64,000 bases of DNA from Vibrio diabolicus (lineage in GTDB: Bacteria; Pseudomonadota; Gammaproteobacteria; Enterobacterales; Vibrionaceae), in the NCBI GenBank assembly GCA_001048675.1, contig CCKK01000018.1:310001-374000 (forward strand), given 5' to 3'. The translations under genes and the position numbers were made by a program. Below, piece after piece: positions 42,956 to 53,240 of this stretch (the first letter of the stretch is position 1; every line of letters starts with the position of its first letter). The notes beneath the pieces are model-generated. The model did not search any database. It saw only the letters and a program-made list of their open reading frames with translations, and had not been told where the DNA came from.

Positions 42956-43918
42956 TTATAAGTCGTCGATATAACCCAACGAGCGCAGTGCTCGTTCATC
43001 GTCTGCCCAGCCAGATTTCACTTTTACCCAGGTTTCTAGGTAAACCTTACGACCGAACAACTCTTCCATATCTAAACGCGCTTCACGACCAATGGTCTTG
43101 ATCTTCTCGCCACCTTTACCAATCACCATTTTCTTCTGGCCATTACGCTCCACAAGAATCAAGGCATTGATATGGAAACCGTCAGTTTCTGGGTTGTAAT
43201 CAAAACGTTCAATCTCGACCGTTACCGAGTATGGCAATTCTTCACCCGTAAAACGCATTAACTTTTCACGCACAATTTCAGATGCCATAAAGCGCTGAGA
43301 GCGATCAGTCACGTATTCTTCTGGGAAGTGATGCGCTGCTTTAGGTAAGTGATTACGCACGTGCTTACGCAGTACATCAATGTTCTTCCCTTGCTTCGCA
43401 GAGATTGGCACAACGTCAACGAAGTCCATCTTTTTAGACATCTCAGCCATGTGTAGCATCACTTCGTTACGATCTTGCACGTTGTCGACTTTATTGACAC
43501 AAAGCACAACTGGGAAGTTCGATTTTTGAAGCTTAGTTAGCACCATCTCATCGTCTTTAGTCCAATGCGTACCATCGACTAAGAAGAACACTAGGTTTAC
43601 ATCACTTAGAGATGAGTTAGCCGCACGGTTCATCAAACGGTTAATCGCACGCTTTTCTTCGATGTGAAGTCCTGGCGTGTCAACGTAAATCGCTTGGTAA
43701 TCGCCGTCCGTGTCCACGCCCATAATGCGGTGGCGTGTTGTTTGTGGCTTACGTGAGGTGATCGAAATCTTCTGACCCAAGATTTTGTTCAGAAGTGTCG
43801 ACTTACCTACATTTGGGCGACCAACAATAGCAATAAAGCCACAGTGCTGGTTTTCTGGCGAGCTTGGCTCACCTTGTGATGCGAAAAACGCATCGATATC
43901 GAATTCGTTATCAGCCAT
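42956..43918 (-). CDS. era: GTPase Era
   Basis: A 320-residue ribosome-assembly GTPase that binds the 3' end of 16S rRNA. G1 is [15 protein letters not shown]2 [14 protein letters not shown]3 VDTPGLH, G4 CVNKVD. The C-terminal KH domain contains [28 protein letters not shown]. It has an N-terminal extension of roughly 25 residues ([20 protein letters not shown]) compared with E. coli. It overlaps the 3' end of rnc by 8 bases, the conserved rnc-era coupling. Confidence 0.98.
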   Translation of the reverse strand: MADNEFDIDAFFASQGEPSSPENQHCGFIAIVGRPNVGKSTLLNKILGQKISITSRKPQTTRHRIMGVDTDGDYQAIYVDTPGLHIEEKRAINRLMNRAANSSLSDVNLVFFLVDGTHWTKDDEMVLTKLQKSNFPVVLCVNKVDNVQDRNEVMLHMAEMSKKMDFVDVVPISAKQGKNIDVLRKHVRNHLPKAAHHFPEEYVTDRSQRFMASEIVREKLMRFTGEELPYSVTVEIERFDYNPETDGFHINALILVERNGQKKMVIGKGGEKIKTIGREARLDMEELFGRKVYLETWVKVKSGWADDERALRSLGYIDDL

Positions 43919-44588
43919 TTGTTAATTGCTCAAGTGCTGTTTCAGCAGCCGCTTGTTCTGCCTTGCGGCGGCTGGTGCCTTTCCCGATTACAGGCTTGTC
44001 CACACCTGCTACTTCACACTCAACCGTAAACTCTTGGTTGTGCGCTTCACCTTTAATATTAGTCACTGTGTACACAGGCAGCGGTTTTCTTCTGCCTTGT
44101 AGGAACTCTTGTAGGCGAGTTTTCGGATCTTTTTGTGAGACGCCAGGTTTAATGGCTTCAAGGCGTGAGTTGTACCAACTCAGTACAATGCCTCGCACGA
44201 CTTCAAGATCGCTGTCTAGGTAAATTGCGCCAATAATGGCTTCAACCGCATCGGCTAAAATAGAGTCTCGGCGGAAACCGCCACTCTTCAATTCACCTGG
44301 ACCTAATTTTAAATAATCTCCTAGATCGAATTCACGACCCAGTTCCGCCAATGTATGTCCGCGAACCAAAGTAGCACGCATACGGCTCATGTCACCCTCG
44401 TTCACTTTCGGGAAACGATGGTACAGATCATCAGCGATGACAAAACTTAAAATTGAATCGCCCAGAAACTCAAGACGTTCATTATGCTTACTGTTGGCGC
44501 TGCGGTGAGTCAGCGCCAAGTTGATAAGCCCGGCATCTTGAAACTGGTAGCCGAGCTTTCTCTCTAGTTTATCAATTGGAGAATTCAT
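43911..44588 (-). CDS. rnc: Ribonuclease III
   Basis: A 225-residue double-strand RNA endonuclease that processes rRNA and some mRNAs. The signature [17 protein letters not shown] carries the catalytic acidic residues, with a second set in [18 protein letters not shown]. The C-terminal dsRNA-binding domain runs from [17 protein letters not shown] to [21 protein letters not shown]. It follows lepB by 20 bases and overlaps era by 8. In E. coli RNase III cuts its own leader; a comparable site was not checked here. Confidence 0.98.
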   Translation of the reverse strand: MNSPIDKLERKLGYQFQDAGLINLALTHRSANSKHNERLEFLGDSILSFVIADDLYHRFPKVNEGDMSRMRATLVRGHTLAELGREFDLGDYLKLGPGELKSGGFRRDSILADAVEAIIGAIYLDSDLEVVRGIVLSWYNSRLEAIKPGVSQKDPKTRLQEFLQGRRKPLPVYTVTNIKGEAHNQEFTVECEVAGVDKPVIGKGTSRRKAEQAAAETALEQLTNG

Positions 44589-44608
44589 ACTCTCTCGATA
44601 TAAAAAGG

Positions 44609-45508
44609 TTAGTGAATACCACCGATGCGGTTAAAACGCACACCAGTTGGAATCCATGAAGGTAGAACGCTATCTGCGCCACGATCAAACTCGAAGCTGA
44701 TCCAAATGGCGACAGCTTTGCCGACTAAGTTTGCTTCAGGAACGAAGCCCCAGTAACGGCTGTCAGCACTGTTGTCACGGTTATCACCCATCACAAAGTA
44801 CTGACCTTGTGGTACAACCCACTCTGTCGTGCCGCTACGTGGGAAGTATTGCTCCACACGGTTACGAACAAGAGGGTTAACCAAAATATTGTGCTCCACG
44901 TTACCCAATTTTTCATCCAGTTGGATCATTGGAATACCGTTCGAACTAAACTGACTTTCTTCAACATTGCTCAGTTTAACTAGTTTACACGCCGATTCAC
45001 CTTGGCTTTGCACGCAAAGCTGCTTATCACTTGAATAACGCACGATATCACCAGGCAAACCAACAACACGCTTAATGTAATCCACACTTGGTTGTGGCGG
45101 GTATTTGAATACCACGATATCACCACGCTCAGGTTTACCTGTTTCAACTAACTGCGTGCGCCATACCGGATCTTTCAAGCCATAGGCGTATTTTTCTACC
45201 AAGATAAAGTCACCCACCAACAAAGTCGGCATCATTGAGCCTGATGGAATTTGAAATGGTTCGTAGATAAAAGAACGTAATACTAAAACGAACGCAATCA
45301 CAGGAAAAATTGAGACGCTATTTTCAACCCACCAAGGCTGACGCTCAACTTTTTGCAAGGTCACTGCATCCAAACCATTAGACGTCTGAGCTTGAATCTC
45401 CGCCAGTTTTTCCTGACGCTTTTTCGCGAAAACCAGCTTTTCCAATAGCCAAACCACGCCAGTTACCAAAGTCGCAATAACCAGCATCAGTGAGAATGTA
45501 TTCGCCAT
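44609..45508 (-). CDS. lepB: Signal peptidase I LepB
   Basis: A 299-residue inner-membrane protease that removes signal peptides of exported proteins. Two N-terminal transmembrane segments (about 4-22 and 63-82) precede the catalytic domain. The nucleophilic serine is in [16 protein letters not shown] and the general-base lysine in [16 protein letters not shown]; box E is [18 protein letters not shown]. It lies between lepA and rnc, with a hairpin in the lepA-lepB gap that may attenuate transcription. Confidence 0.98.
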   Translation of the reverse strand: MANTFSLMLVIATLVTGVVWLLEKLVFAKKRQEKLAEIQAQTSNGLDAVTLQKVERQPWWVENSVSIFPVIAFVLVLRSFIYEPFQIPSGSMMPTLLVGDFILVEKYAYGLKDPVWRTQLVETGKPERGDIVVFKYPPQPSVDYIKRVVGLPGDIVRYSSDKQLCVQSQGESACKLVKLSNVEESQFSSNGIPMIQLDEKLGNVEHNILVNPLVRNRVEQYFPRSGTTEWVVPQGQYFVMGDNRDNSADSRYWGFVPEANLVGKAVAIWISFEFDRGADSVLPSWIPTGVRFNRIGGIH

Positions 45509-45533
45509 TAAATTCCCTTATCTAAAAATACGA

Positions 45534-45561
45534 AAGTGAAAGAGCCGAAACCCTTTCACTT
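45534..45561 (-). terminator. Hairpin/attenuator between lepA and lepB
   Basis: On the minus strand a 9-bp stem AAGTGAAAG/CTTTCACTT with a 10-base loop, followed by TCGTATTTTT. It could be a leaky terminator inside the lepA-lepB-rnc-era operon. Confidence 0.6.
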
Positions 45562-45612
45562 ATTTTAATATCTAACGTCTTAAGACCGACAAGTGTGAGA
45601 CAAAGTTCAACT

Positions 45613-47406
45613 TTAGTCTTTACCTACGTGAAGGATGGCTAGGAACGCTTCTTGAGGCAGCTCAACGTTACCGATCTGCTTCATGCGCTTCTTACCTTCT
45701 TTCTGTTTCTTCAGAAGTTTCTTCTTACGACTTACGTCACCGCCGTAACATTTCGCGATTACGTTCTTACGCAGCTGTTTTACAGTTGAACGTGCGATAA
45801 TGTGGTTACCAATCGCTGCTTGGATTGCGATATCAAACATTTGGCGAGGGATAAATTCTTTCATCTTCTCTACCAGCTGACGACCGCGAGTCTGAGACTG
45901 GTCTTTGTGTGTGATCATCGCCAATGCATCAACGGTGTCACCGTTCAGAAGAACGTCTACACGTACCATATTCGAAGCTTCAAAACGCTGGAAGTTGTAA
46001 TCCAAAGACGCATAACCACGAGATGTCGATTTCAGACGGTCGAAGAAATCCAGTACCACTTCTGCCATTGGAATATCGTAAGTCACGGCAACCTGGTTAC
46101 CGTGGTAAACCATATCGACCTGAGTACCACGCTTTTCAACACACAGCGTGATCACGTTACCTAGATACTCTGAAGGTACCAGGATATTACAACGAGCGAT
46201 CGGTTCACGAATTTCTTCAATATCATTGATCGCTGGTAGTTTGGCAGGACTATCAACGTACAGCAGTTCACCATCCGTTTTTTCAACTTCGTAAACTACG
46301 GTTGGTGCCGTGGTGATGAGATCTAAGTCGTATTCACGCTCTAGACGCTCTTGGATGATTTCCATGTGCAGCATGCCAAGGAAACCACAACGGAAACCAA
46401 AGCCAAGTGCCGCGGAGTTTTCTGGCTCGTAGAATAGCGATGCGTCGTTTAGGCTTAATTTGCCCAGCGCATCACGGAAGTTCTCGTAATCGTCAGAAGA
46501 TACCGGGAACAGACCTGCGTAAACCTGAGGTTTTACTTTCTTAAAACCTGGTAGCGGTTTTTCACAGCCATTCTTAGCCATAGTCAGCGTATCACCAACT
46601 GGTGCACCAAGGATGTCTTTAATACCACAAACCACCCAACCTACTTCACCAGTACGAAGGATGTCGGTATCTACTTGTTTTGGTGTAAAAATACCAAGAC
46701 GGTCTACACCCCAAACTTGGCCCGTACTCATCACTTTGATCTTATCGTTCTTCTTCAGTTCGCCGTTTTTAATACGCACTAGAGAAACAACGCCAAGGTA
46801 GTTATCAAACCATGAGTCAATGATCAGCGCTTGTAGTGGCGCATCTGGATCACCTTCCGGTGCTGGAATCGCTGACACAATGTTCTCTAGAACGTCATCA
46901 ACACCGATGCCTGTCTTCGCAGAACAGCGGGTTGCTTCCATTGCATCGATACCAACGATTTCTTCAATTTCTTCTGCCACGCGCTCAGGATCGGCTGCTG
47001 GTAGGTCAATCTTGTTCAAGATTGGCACAACCTCTAGATCCATTTCGATCGCGGTGTAACAGTTAGCCAGTGTTTGAGCCTCAACACCTTGACCCGCATC
47101 TACAACCAATAACGCACCTTCACAAGCCGCTAGAGAACGTGATACTTCATATGCAAAGTCAACGTGCCCCGGAGTATCGATGAAGTTCAGCTGATACGTT
47201 TCACCGTCTTTAGCGGTGTAGTTTAGCGTCACACTCTGAGATTTAATGGTGATACCACGCTCACGTTCAAGATCCATAGAATCCAGAACCTGTGCGGCCA
47301 TTTCACGATCGGTTAACCCGCCACAAACTTGGATTAGACGGTCTGATAGGGTCGACTTACCATGGTCGATGTGGGCGATAATCGAAAAGTTACGAATGTG
47401 CTTCAT
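45613..47406 (-). CDS. lepA: Elongation factor 4 (LepA)
   Basis: A 597-residue ribosome-bound translational GTPase thought to act in initiation or 30S assembly and in back-translocation. G1 is [17 protein letters not shown]3 [11 protein letters not shown]4 [11 protein letters not shown]-like domains II, III and V follow, then the LepA-specific C-terminal domain, ending [34 protein letters not shown] with its basic stretch. It is downstream of rseC (158-base gap) and heads lepA-lepB-rnc-era. Confidence 0.98.
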   Translation of the reverse strand: MKHIRNFSIIAHIDHGKSTLSDRLIQVCGGLTDREMAAQVLDSMDLERERGITIKSQSVTLNYTAKDGETYQLNFIDTPGHVDFAYEVSRSLAACEGALLVVDAGQGVEAQTLANCYTAIEMDLEVVPILNKIDLPAADPERVAEEIEEIVGIDAMEATRCSAKTGIGVDDVLENIVSAIPAPEGDPDAPLQALIIDSWFDNYLGVVSLVRIKNGELKKNDKIKVMSTGQVWGVDRLGIFTPKQVDTDILRTGEVGWVVCGIKDILGAPVGDTLTMAKNGCEKPLPGFKKVKPQVYAGLFPVSSDDYENFRDALGKLSLNDASLFYEPENSAALGFGFRCGFLGMLHMEIIQERLEREYDLDLITTAPTVVYEVEKTDGELLYVDSPAKLPAINDIEEIREPIARCNILVPSEYLGNVITLCVEKRGTQVDMVYHGNQVAVTYDIPMAEVVLDFFDRLKSTSRGYASLDYNFQRFEASNMVRVDVLLNGDTVDALAMITHKDQSQTRGRQLVEKMKEFIPRQMFDIAIQAAIGNHIIARSTVKQLRKNVIAKCYGGDVSRKKKLLKKQKEGKKRMKQIGNVELPQEAFLAILHVGKD

Positions 47407-47529
47407 AGATTTAGGGTGACTAACTCTTTACAAATAGGGACAGTAAGAAACGCCATCTACTGACGGCATTTCAATCAAGTTGGCAGATTCTACCGAATTT
47501 CGTTAACGGGCGCACGTAATTTAAAGTAC

Positions 47530-47545
47530 ATACCCAAATAACCTT
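47530..47545. repeat. Copy 1 of an exact 16-bp dispersed repeat
   Basis: ATACCCAAATAACCTT in the lepA-rseC gap. The exact reverse complement occurs at 53241-53256, and a related ATACCCAAATGACC at 50402-50415. An exact 16-mer match by chance is very unlikely in 64 kb. Confidence 0.7.
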
Positions 47546-47564
47546 TAGTGGAGGGGGACAACAC

Positions 47565-48035
47565 TTACTGGATTGGCTCTCCAAGTACCCGAACGAGGGT
47601 AACTTGGCGCTTGGATTCATCCTCTAACGGACGAGAAACACGTTTTGCGATCCACATTCCACCAGCTGCAAATAGTACTGATGCCAATATGATGATACCT
47701 TCCCCGCCCGCGGTCAGCGGCGCTAATAGGAAGTGACCAAACATCGCACCGATAATCAAACCAAACAACGGCAGTAAATAAACCGCCATTGCTGATTTTA
47801 TCAGGCTCGACTCAGGAAAGCCTATCTCGACGACTTGACCTATCTTCACTGATTTATCCGTGCGCAGGTGCCAAGATAAACTCTTGTTACCAATGGCTTT
47901 AGTCACAACGCCCGTTCCACAGCTTTTCTGTGAAGAGCAACTACTGCAACTGGTCTGCTGTTCGCAGCTTAAATCAATTTCGTATTGTTTACCGCGACGA
48001 TGTACGTCTGTCACAGTAGCCAACGCGGTCATCAT
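47565..48035 (-). CDS. rseC: Sigma-E regulatory / SoxR-reducing protein RseC
   Basis: A 156-residue inner-membrane protein with an N-terminal cysteine-rich domain (CEQQTSCSSCSSQKSCGTG) and two transmembrane helices (about 81-100 and 108-128), then a short basic cytoplasmic tail. RseC proteins modulate sigma-E and, in E. coli, help the Rsx complex reduce SoxR. It overlaps rseB by the ATGA type (4 bases), so translation is coupled. It is the last rse gene, before lepA. Confidence 0.95.
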   Translation of the reverse strand: MMTALATVTDVHRRGKQYEIDLSCEQQTSCSSCSSQKSCGTGVVTKAIGNKSLSWHLRTDKSVKIGQVVEIGFPESSLIKSAMAVYLLPLFGLIIGAMFGHFLLAPLTAGGEGIIILASVLFAAGGMWIAKRVSRPLEDESKRQVTLVRVLGEPIQ

Positions 48036-48997
48036 TGTTGTTTACTCTTTGTTACATTAAATGTGACAGATTGGGCGATACGTTGTGCTGTGGTCGGCGG
48101 AATGTCTCCAACTACGGAGATTTCATGTTGACCACTCACAAAACTATGCAGCGTTCTTCGCCCTTGGCGAACCAACTGACCTTTTAACGAGTGCTCATCT
48201 TTGTTTGCTACGTAAACAGAGAAGCTAAATAGACCGTCAGAATACAGCTGGCTCTCCACCATTTGATTGGTAACAGCCATGCGGTAGCGGTTCAGCTCGT
48301 TCGGTTCGAAACCTTCAGGGATCCAACCTACCTGCCAATTGCTGGTTCCAATATCACCTTTTGGCATGGTGAGAACAGCTGGTAATTGAACATCTTGTAG
48401 GCCACTCATTAACTCTGCGATTTTTGGATTCACCGTGTAAGAAATAGTGCGATATTGTTCAAGCATCTCACCATCACGGTCCACAAGGTCGGCACGTAAC
48501 GGCAATTTACTCTTTTCATCGATCCATAGTACGTATGAATAGCGCAGACCGTCTTTAGGGACGACACGCAGCACTTGTGTTGCTACACCTGCTTCACGAG
48601 CTCTACCCACTTTTACATAGTCGTAATACAAGTTTAGCTCATCGATATTGGTGTTGAGCATAGGCATGGTCGGAGCGACCATTTTACCTGACTCGATGGT
48701 GAATGGTTCTAAACCCGTTTCGATATAGCTTACTTCTGTGCCGCGACGAATCACTTCGCGCACAGGGCCACTTAAATAAACAAGATGAGCATATTGATCG
48801 TCACCATGCGTGGCATGACGATACAGCAACGGCTCAATGCTGTTCTTTTTGATAAGGATATAAGAGAGTTCGTAACTTAAATTCTTACTCGCCTCGCTCA
48901 TTTGATGCAATAAAGCCTCCGCTGGCTTATCACCAGCAAAGGCTTGAGAAGACATCATACTGAACAGAGCGCAAGCGCTGATCAGAAATTTTTTCAT
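48032..48997 (-). CDS. rseB: Sigma-E factor regulatory protein RseB
   Basis: A 321-residue periplasmic protein. It has a cleavable signal peptide (MKKFLISACALFSMMSSQAFA), an N-terminal LolA-like beta-sandwich (about 25-200) that senses mislocalised LPS or lipoproteins, and a smaller C-terminal domain (about 215-315) that binds RseA. RseB protects RseA from DegS cleavage and so keeps sigma-E off. It overlaps both rseA and rseC by ATGA junctions. Confidence 0.97.
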   Translation of the reverse strand: MKKFLISACALFSMMSSQAFAGDKPAEALLHQMSEASKNLSYELSYILIKKNSIEPLLYRHATHGDDQYAHLVYLSGPVREVIRRGTEVSYIETGLEPFTIESGKMVAPTMPMLNTNIDELNLYYDYVKVGRAREAGVATQVLRVVPKDGLRYSYVLWIDEKSKLPLRADLVDRDGEMLEQYRTISYTVNPKIAELMSGLQDVQLPAVLTMPKGDIGTSNWQVGWIPEGFEPNELNRYRMAVTNQMVESQLYSDGLFSFSVYVANKDEHSLKGQLVRQGRRTLHSFVSGQHEISVVGDIPPTTAQRIAQSVTFNVTKSKQQ

Positions 48998-49620
48998 TCA
49001 ATATCCGGATTCAGATTTGCATCTTGTTGAGATGCATCACTGTTAATTCGTAACTGCAATTCGTAGTCTCGCAGCATAGCATGAACACGCTTACGTTGCT
49101 CTTGCATATTTGCTTCACCTACAGAACGCTCAACAGACTCACGAGTTAAACTCACAGGCTCTGCGCTGCCAGCAAACGGAACTGTCTGCAACACAGGTAA
49201 TTGATCTGTTTGCGGCGACATTGAATCGCTACCACCGTACTGCTGTACACCTAAAATAACGACAAGCGATACACATGCAGCAACAGCAACTTGACCAAAC
49301 TGTGTCAACCAACCTGGCAACTGACGTTTTGCTTTTTGCGGTTCTGGTTGCGACTCTTTTGGCGTATCAGCAATTGAGATAACATTTGCACCGTGCGAAT
49401 CAAACGCACGATGTGCAGGTTCATCTTCTAACGCTAACGCCACGCTTTCAGCAATATTCCACTCAGGTTTTGCTGGCGCTTCGCCTCGCATCACATCACC
49501 AATCAGGTGATAGTTCTGCCAAGCATCACGGCTCTCTTGGTCTTGCTCTAACTCTTGAATTAAAGCCTTATCGACCAATTCTCCATCCATGAGAGCTGAA
49601 AGTTTTTCTTTGTCAGCCAT
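48994..49620 (-). CDS. rseA: Anti-sigma-E factor RseA
   Basis: A 208-residue single-pass inner-membrane anti-sigma factor. Its cytoplasmic N-terminal domain (MADKEKLSALMDGELVDKALIQEL...WQNYHLIGDVMRGE) holds RpoE. A transmembrane helix at about 101-120 (FGQVAVAACVSLVVILGVQQYG) leads to a periplasmic tail that binds RseB and is cut by DegS/RseP. I chose the ATG at 49620; the open frame to 49632 adds only four residues. It is 26 bases downstream of rpoE and overlaps rseB. Confidence 0.96.
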   Translation of the reverse strand: MADKEKLSALMDGELVDKALIQELEQDQESRDAWQNYHLIGDVMRGEAPAKPEWNIAESVALALEDEPAHRAFDSHGANVISIADTPKESQPEPQKAKRQLPGWLTQFGQVAVAACVSLVVILGVQQYGGSDSMSPQTDQLPVLQTVPFAGSAEPVSLTRESVERSVGEANMQEQRKRVHAMLRDYELQLRINSDASQQDANLNPDIE

Positions 49621-49646
49621 TATTTTCACCATAGTTATTACTTGTA

Positions 49647-50225
49647 CTAGCGTTGCAAAAGAGGTCTGATTTTCTTTTCCACCGCCTCACGAGCACGGAA
49701 GATACGCGATCGTACCGTTCCTACCGGGCAATCCATCACTTCTGCAATTTCTTCATAACTCAAGCCATCGAGCTCTCGTAATGTCATTGCGGTTTTTAAA
49801 TCTTCAGGTAAAGCTTCGATTGCACTGAACACCACCCGTTGCAATTCTTTGGACAACGTTAAGTTCTCAGGGTTCGATATTTCTTTAAGTGCACTACCTG
49901 TTTCGTAAAATTCAGCATCTTCAGCATCGACATCTGTCGCTGGAGGTCTACGCCCTTGAGCAACAATGTGATTTTTCGCAGTATTCACTGCAATGCGATA
50001 CAGCCACGTATAAAACGCACTTTCCCCACGAAAGCTGGGAATAGCTCGGTAAGCTTTAATAAACGCTTCTTGTGCTACATCTGGTACATCGCCAGGATTA
50101 CTAACGTATCTGGAAATAAGATTACATACCTTGTTCTGGTACTTCGTTACCAGCAGGTTGAATGCTTGCTTATCGCCATTCTGAACTCGCTCAATCAATA
50201 CTTGATCGGTCAGCTGCTCGTTCAT
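49647..50225 (-). CDS. rpoE: RNA polymerase sigma-E factor RpoE
   Basis: A 192-residue group 4 (ECF) sigma factor directing the envelope-stress regulon. Region 2 is KYQNKVCNLISRYVSNPGDVPDVAQEAFIKAYRAIPSFRGESAFYTWLYRIAVNTAKN; region 4 is LPEDLKTAMTLRELDGLSYEEIAEVMDCPVGTVRSRIFRARE. It heads rpoE-rseA-rseB-rseC. An upstream match to the sigma-E promoter suggests autoregulation, as in E. coli. It is divergent from nadB with a long 550-base gap, the conserved nadB/rpoE arrangement. Confidence 0.98.
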   Translation of the reverse strand: MNEQLTDQVLIERVQNGDKQAFNLLVTKYQNKVCNLISRYVSNPGDVPDVAQEAFIKAYRAIPSFRGESAFYTWLYRIAVNTAKNHIVAQGRRPPATDVDAEDAEFYETGSALKEISNPENLTLSKELQRVVFSAIEALPEDLKTAMTLRELDGLSYEEIAEVMDCPVGTVRSRIFRAREAVEKKIRPLLQR

Positions 50226-50325
50226 TCGAGCGGATACTCCTATTTGTTATGCCCCTACTCTTCTCAGATATGGGTACTAATTATGCAAAACGTAGTATTG
50301 ACACCACTGCTTACTTGAGCACTAT

Positions 50326-50354
50326 TGTGACCCTAACGTGAATGAGAAAGTTCC
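50326..50354 (-). promoter_or_regulatory. Candidate sigma-E-dependent rpoE promoter
   Basis: On the minus strand a perfect -35 GGAACTT (50348-50354) is followed after 16 bases by GTCACA (50326-50331), a partial match to the GTCTAA-type -10. It lies about 100 bases upstream of the rpoE start, consistent with autoregulation. Confidence 0.6.
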
Positions 50355-50401
50355 ATGGTTTCTCAAGTTTTTTGTCATTGTTTTTTCACAGTGTGATGTC
50401 T

Positions 50402-50474
50402 ATACCCAAATGACCACCGTTGCCTGACTTTAGTCTAAGTTTGACAAGCGAGCATCTTGAGGGGAAATGGGTAT
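50402..50474. repeat. 73-bp element with inverted ATACCC ends in the rpoE-nadB gap
   Basis: The left end ATACCCAAATGACC (50402-50415) matches the dispersed 16-mer at 47530 and 53241 in 13 of 14 positions. The right end is AAATGGGTAT (to 50474), giving imperfect terminal inverted repeats. The middle carries GCATCTTGAGG. There is no coding frame. It could be a miniature repeat. Confidence 0.5.
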
Positions 50475-50778
50475 AATGAATGATCTCTGTCCCAGATTGT
50501 GCTGGGTCGAGCATGGAAAAGCAATGGCATTGACAAACTATTACTTTTCATTTGCATGGCTAATGGCTATCTGAACACCGCGTTACAAATATAACTTAGG
50601 AAGCATGCTCATGCTCTGCATGAAAAAGAAGAGTGGCTCAGTCACCGCAGTAACACGGATGTCGATAGGTCTCCCAACTTAGCCCTTAGCGACAGGTGTC
50701 GCGATAATGGAATGCACATGGTGTGCAAATAATACACAAGGTGACTTTGTTACCTTAGCTTGGGATTATAAAAGTTAT
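50475..50778 (+). other. nadB leader region with hairpins, no gene seen
   Basis: About 300 bases in front of nadB without a convincing gene. I see a small hairpin CCCAG/CTGGG at about 50492-50507 and a 6-bp hairpin GCGACA/TGTCGC at 50689-50702. A TTGACA at 50532 lacks a good -10 at proper distance. It may be a long structured 5' leader, but I recognise no riboswitch class. Confidence 0.3.
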
Positions 50779-52392
50779 ATGAACACAAATCGTGAACATG
50801 AGTGTGATGTGTTAGTGGTAGGGAGTGGCGCGGCTGGTTTGTCGTTAGCTTTGCGCGTTGCTAACCACTGTAAAGTGATGGTGCTGAGTAAAGGGCCGCG
50901 CAGCGAAGGGGCGACCTATTATGCCCAGGGTGGTATTGCTGCTGTATTTGATGAGTCAGACACCATTGAGTCACACGTTGAAGATACACAAATCGCCGGC
51001 GATGGTATTTGTGACGAAGATACTGTGAGGTTCATTGCTGAACATTCAAAAGAGTGCGTACAGTGGTTGATCGACGGTGGTGTCCCATTTGATCGTGAAG
51101 AGGATGACTCTGACGATGAGCCTCGTTATCACTTAACTCGTGAAGGTGGCCATAGTCGTCGTCGTATTCTTCACGCGGCAGATGCAACAGGTATGGCGAT
51201 GCAAACCTCTCTGCAAGATAACGCTCACAACCATCCAAATATTCATGTTCTCGAACGTCACAATGCGCTGGACTTAATCACCGAAGACAAAATTGGCGGT
51301 GATAAAAACAAAGTTATCGGTGCTTATATCTGGAACCGCAACGAAGAGCATGTCGAAACCGTGCGGGCCAAATTTGTGGTTCTCGCTACAGGTGGCGCTT
51401 CAAAAGTTTATCAATACACCTCTAACCCAGATGTGTCGTCTGGTGATGGTATTGCCATTGCTTGGCGTGCAGGGTGTCGTGTGGCAAATATGGAGTTTAA
51501 CCAGTTCCACCCGACGTGTTTATACCACCCCGAGGCGCGTAACTTCTTGTTGACCGAAGCGTTACGTGGTGAAGGTGCTTACCTGCGTCGTCCAGATGGT
51601 TCTCGCTTTATGCCAGATTTCGATGAGCGTAAAGAGCTTGCTCCGCGTGACGTCGTGGCTCGTGCTATCGACTTCGAAATGAAGCGTTTGGGTGCCGACT
51701 GTATGTACCTCGACATCAGTCACAAACCTGCGGACTTTATTACGAAACACTTCCCAACCATTTACTCACGTTTGATGGACTTGGGCATTGATATGACCAA
51801 AGAGCCAATCCCAATCGTACCTGCTGCGCACTACACTTGTGGCGGTGTCATGGTGGATAGAAATGGCTGCACCGATCTGAAAAATTTGTATGCGATTGGT
51901 GAAGTTAGCTACACCGGGCTGCATGGTGCTAATCGCATGGCATCAAATTCACTTCTCGAATGCGTGGTTTATGCTTGGTCTGCGGCGAAAGATATTCTAA
52001 AACATCACACTAACGTGGAGCTTCCTTCACAGGTGCCATGTTGGGATGAAAGTAAAGTGACCAACAGTGATGAAGAAGTGATCATTCAGCACAACTGGCA
52101 CGAGCTTCGTCTGTTTATGTGGGACTACATGGGCATTGTACGAACTGACAAGCGTTTAGAACGCGCCTTGCGCCGTATCCAACTGTTGCAACAAGAAACG
52201 CATGAGTACTACAGCAACTTCCGTGTATCGAACAACTTATTAGAACTGCGTAACCTTTTACAAGTAGCAGAGCTGATGGTTCGTTGTGCGATGCAGCGTA
52301 AAGAGAGTCGAGGTTTGCACTACACGCTTGATTATCCGAACCAACTGGAAAACAGCGGACCAACGATTTTGGTTCCAGCTAAACAGCTTTAA
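50779..52392 (+). CDS. nadB: L-aspartate oxidase NadB
   Basis: A 537-residue FAD flavoenzyme oxidising aspartate to iminoaspartate, the first step of de novo NAD synthesis with NadA. The dinucleotide-binding fold is [22 protein letters not shown] and substrate blocks include [60 protein letters not shown] and [19 protein letters not shown]. The helical C-terminal domain is complete. I chose the ATG at 50779 ([10 protein letters not shown]) by family alignment although its ribosome binding site is weak; the frame is open to 50707. It is divergent from rpoE. Confidence 0.97.
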   Translation: MNTNREHECDVLVVGSGAAGLSLALRVANHCKVMVLSKGPRSEGATYYAQGGIAAVFDESDTIESHVEDTQIAGDGICDEDTVRFIAEHSKECVQWLIDGGVPFDREEDDSDDEPRYHLTREGGHSRRRILHAADATGMAMQTSLQDNAHNHPNIHVLERHNALDLITEDKIGGDKNKVIGAYIWNRNEEHVETVRAKFVVLATGGASKVYQYTSNPDVSSGDGIAIAWRAGCRVANMEFNQFHPTCLYHPEARNFLLTEALRGEGAYLRRPDGSRFMPDFDERKELAPRDVVARAIDFEMKRLGADCMYLDISHKPADFITKHFPTIYSRLMDLGIDMTKEPIPIVPAAHYTCGGVMVDRNGCTDLKNLYAIGEVSYTGLHGANRMASNSLLECVVYAWSAAKDILKHHTNVELPSQVPCWDESKVTNSDEEVIIQHNWHELRLFMWDYMGIVRTDKRLERALRRIQLLQQETHEYYSNFRVSNNLLELRNLLQVAELMVRCAMQRKESRGLHYTLDYPNQLENSGPTILVPAKQL

Positions 52393-52414
52393 TTCGACAA
52401 AATAAACTATTACA

Positions 52415-52897
52415 TCAACAGGGAGCATTGGCTCCCTGTTTCATTTCCCACTGGCGTAATACCAAAGATAATTGACGGTAATGCTGATCGTCACAGCTAT
52501 CACGCCAAATCGTGACGCTACGGCCAGACTGCAATCGAAATGTTATCTTGAATGGCAATGTCGATGTATCGACTCGTTGTAACTGATCCTTTTCAGACTC
52601 AAGAGCCGCCGAACATTCACTATACTCAAGGGCCTCAAACCTAACCGAGCCATCGCAATGCACATACCAATAACCCTGACTTGTCGGTTTAACAAAGCCT
52701 TGGCTCAGTAGTGCCTTAACAATCATTAATAACAAATAAATCGATAATACGAGAGGGATGCTAGAGAGGGTAACGGCCCAAGTCATCAGTAAGAAAAGTA
52801 TTACATTGAGAACTCGGGCAGTCAGAGAGGGAGAAGCGGTAAAATTAACGAACTTTGCTGAGGTTATGGGCGACAATTTTATCAACCATTGCAGCAT
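52415..52897 (-). CDS. ygfX: YgfX (CptA) family membrane protein
   Basis: A 160-residue protein with two adjacent transmembrane helices (about 30-65, ARVLNVILFLLMTWAVTLSSIPLVLSIYLLLMIVKALL) and a soluble C-terminal domain containing GYWYVHCDGSVRF and VTIWRDSCDDQHYRQLSLVLRQ, the YgfX pattern. It was proposed as the toxin CptA acting on FtsZ/MreB, paired with CptB, but the partner is now known as the succinate dehydrogenase flavinylation factor SdhE, so the toxin role is debated. The frame overlaps sdhE by 53 bases; the true start could be slightly later, but I see no good alternative codon. Confidence 0.85.
   Translation of the reverse strand: MLQWLIKLSPITSAKFVNFTASPSLTARVLNVILFLLMTWAVTLSSIPLVLSIYLLLMIVKALLSQGFVKPTSQGYWYVHCDGSVRFEALEYSECSAALESEKDQLQRVDTSTLPFKITFRLQSGRSVTIWRDSCDDQHYRQLSLVLRQWEMKQGANAPC
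52417..52440 (+). terminator. Terminator of nadB, overlapping the ygfX 3' end
   Basis: A 10-bp stem (52417-52426 with 52431-52440) and a 4-base loop, followed by TCATTT, 24 bases after the nadB stop. The hairpin lies inside the last codons of the convergent ygfX gene. The T-tract is weak. Confidence 0.6.
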
Positions 52898-53105
52898 GAC
52901 CTAAGTTTTCGCTGCGGCCATGCCCCATTATCCAAGTAAACAGATCAGGATCATCGCATTCAAGTAAAGAAACAAAGTCACGCTGCTCTTGTTCACTCAG
53001 AGTATCAAAGCACTCTTCAAAAAACGGCATAATTACTACGTCAAGCTCAAGCATGCCTCGACGACAAGCCCATTTAATACGCGCTTTTTCTTCCGGAGTG
53101 TACAT
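52845..53105 (-). CDS. sdhE: FAD assembly factor SdhE (CptB/YgfY)
   Basis: An 86-residue all-helical protein that promotes covalent attachment of FAD to succinate dehydrogenase and fumarate reductase flavoprotein subunits. The flavinylation motif is RRGMLELDVVIMPFF, with the following ECDDPDLFTWIMGH block. It starts at 53105 with good spacing to a TGAAGGAAT site. It lies upstream of ygfX with a 53-base overlap and is divergent from ygfZ, an arrangement conserved in gammaproteobacteria. Confidence 0.96.
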   Translation of the reverse strand: MYTPEEKARIKWACRRGMLELDVVIMPFFEECFDTLSEQEQRDFVSLLECDDPDLFTWIMGHGRSENLGHAAMVDKIVAHNLSKVR

Positions 53106-53240
53106 TCACTATTCCTTCATAGATGTCTTGTTGTTAGTGCGGAGTGTAACAAGGGATGTGCTACGTCACTAGTGTGCGGGTCACAATACGATAGTGAAAG
53201 CAGACAAATGTTGATTCGTAAATCGCTCCCCTAGTATCTC

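Noticed and set aside
50441..50474. TTGACA and TATAAT upstream of nadB as a promoter
   Set aside because: The spacing is 25 bases, too long for a sigma-70 promoter. The TATAAT partly belongs to the repeat element end.
52845..53105. CptA/CptB toxin-antitoxin module
   Set aside because: The smaller protein carries the RGMLELD flavinylation motif of SdhE. The toxin-antitoxin interpretation of this pair is doubtful, so I did not call a TA system.
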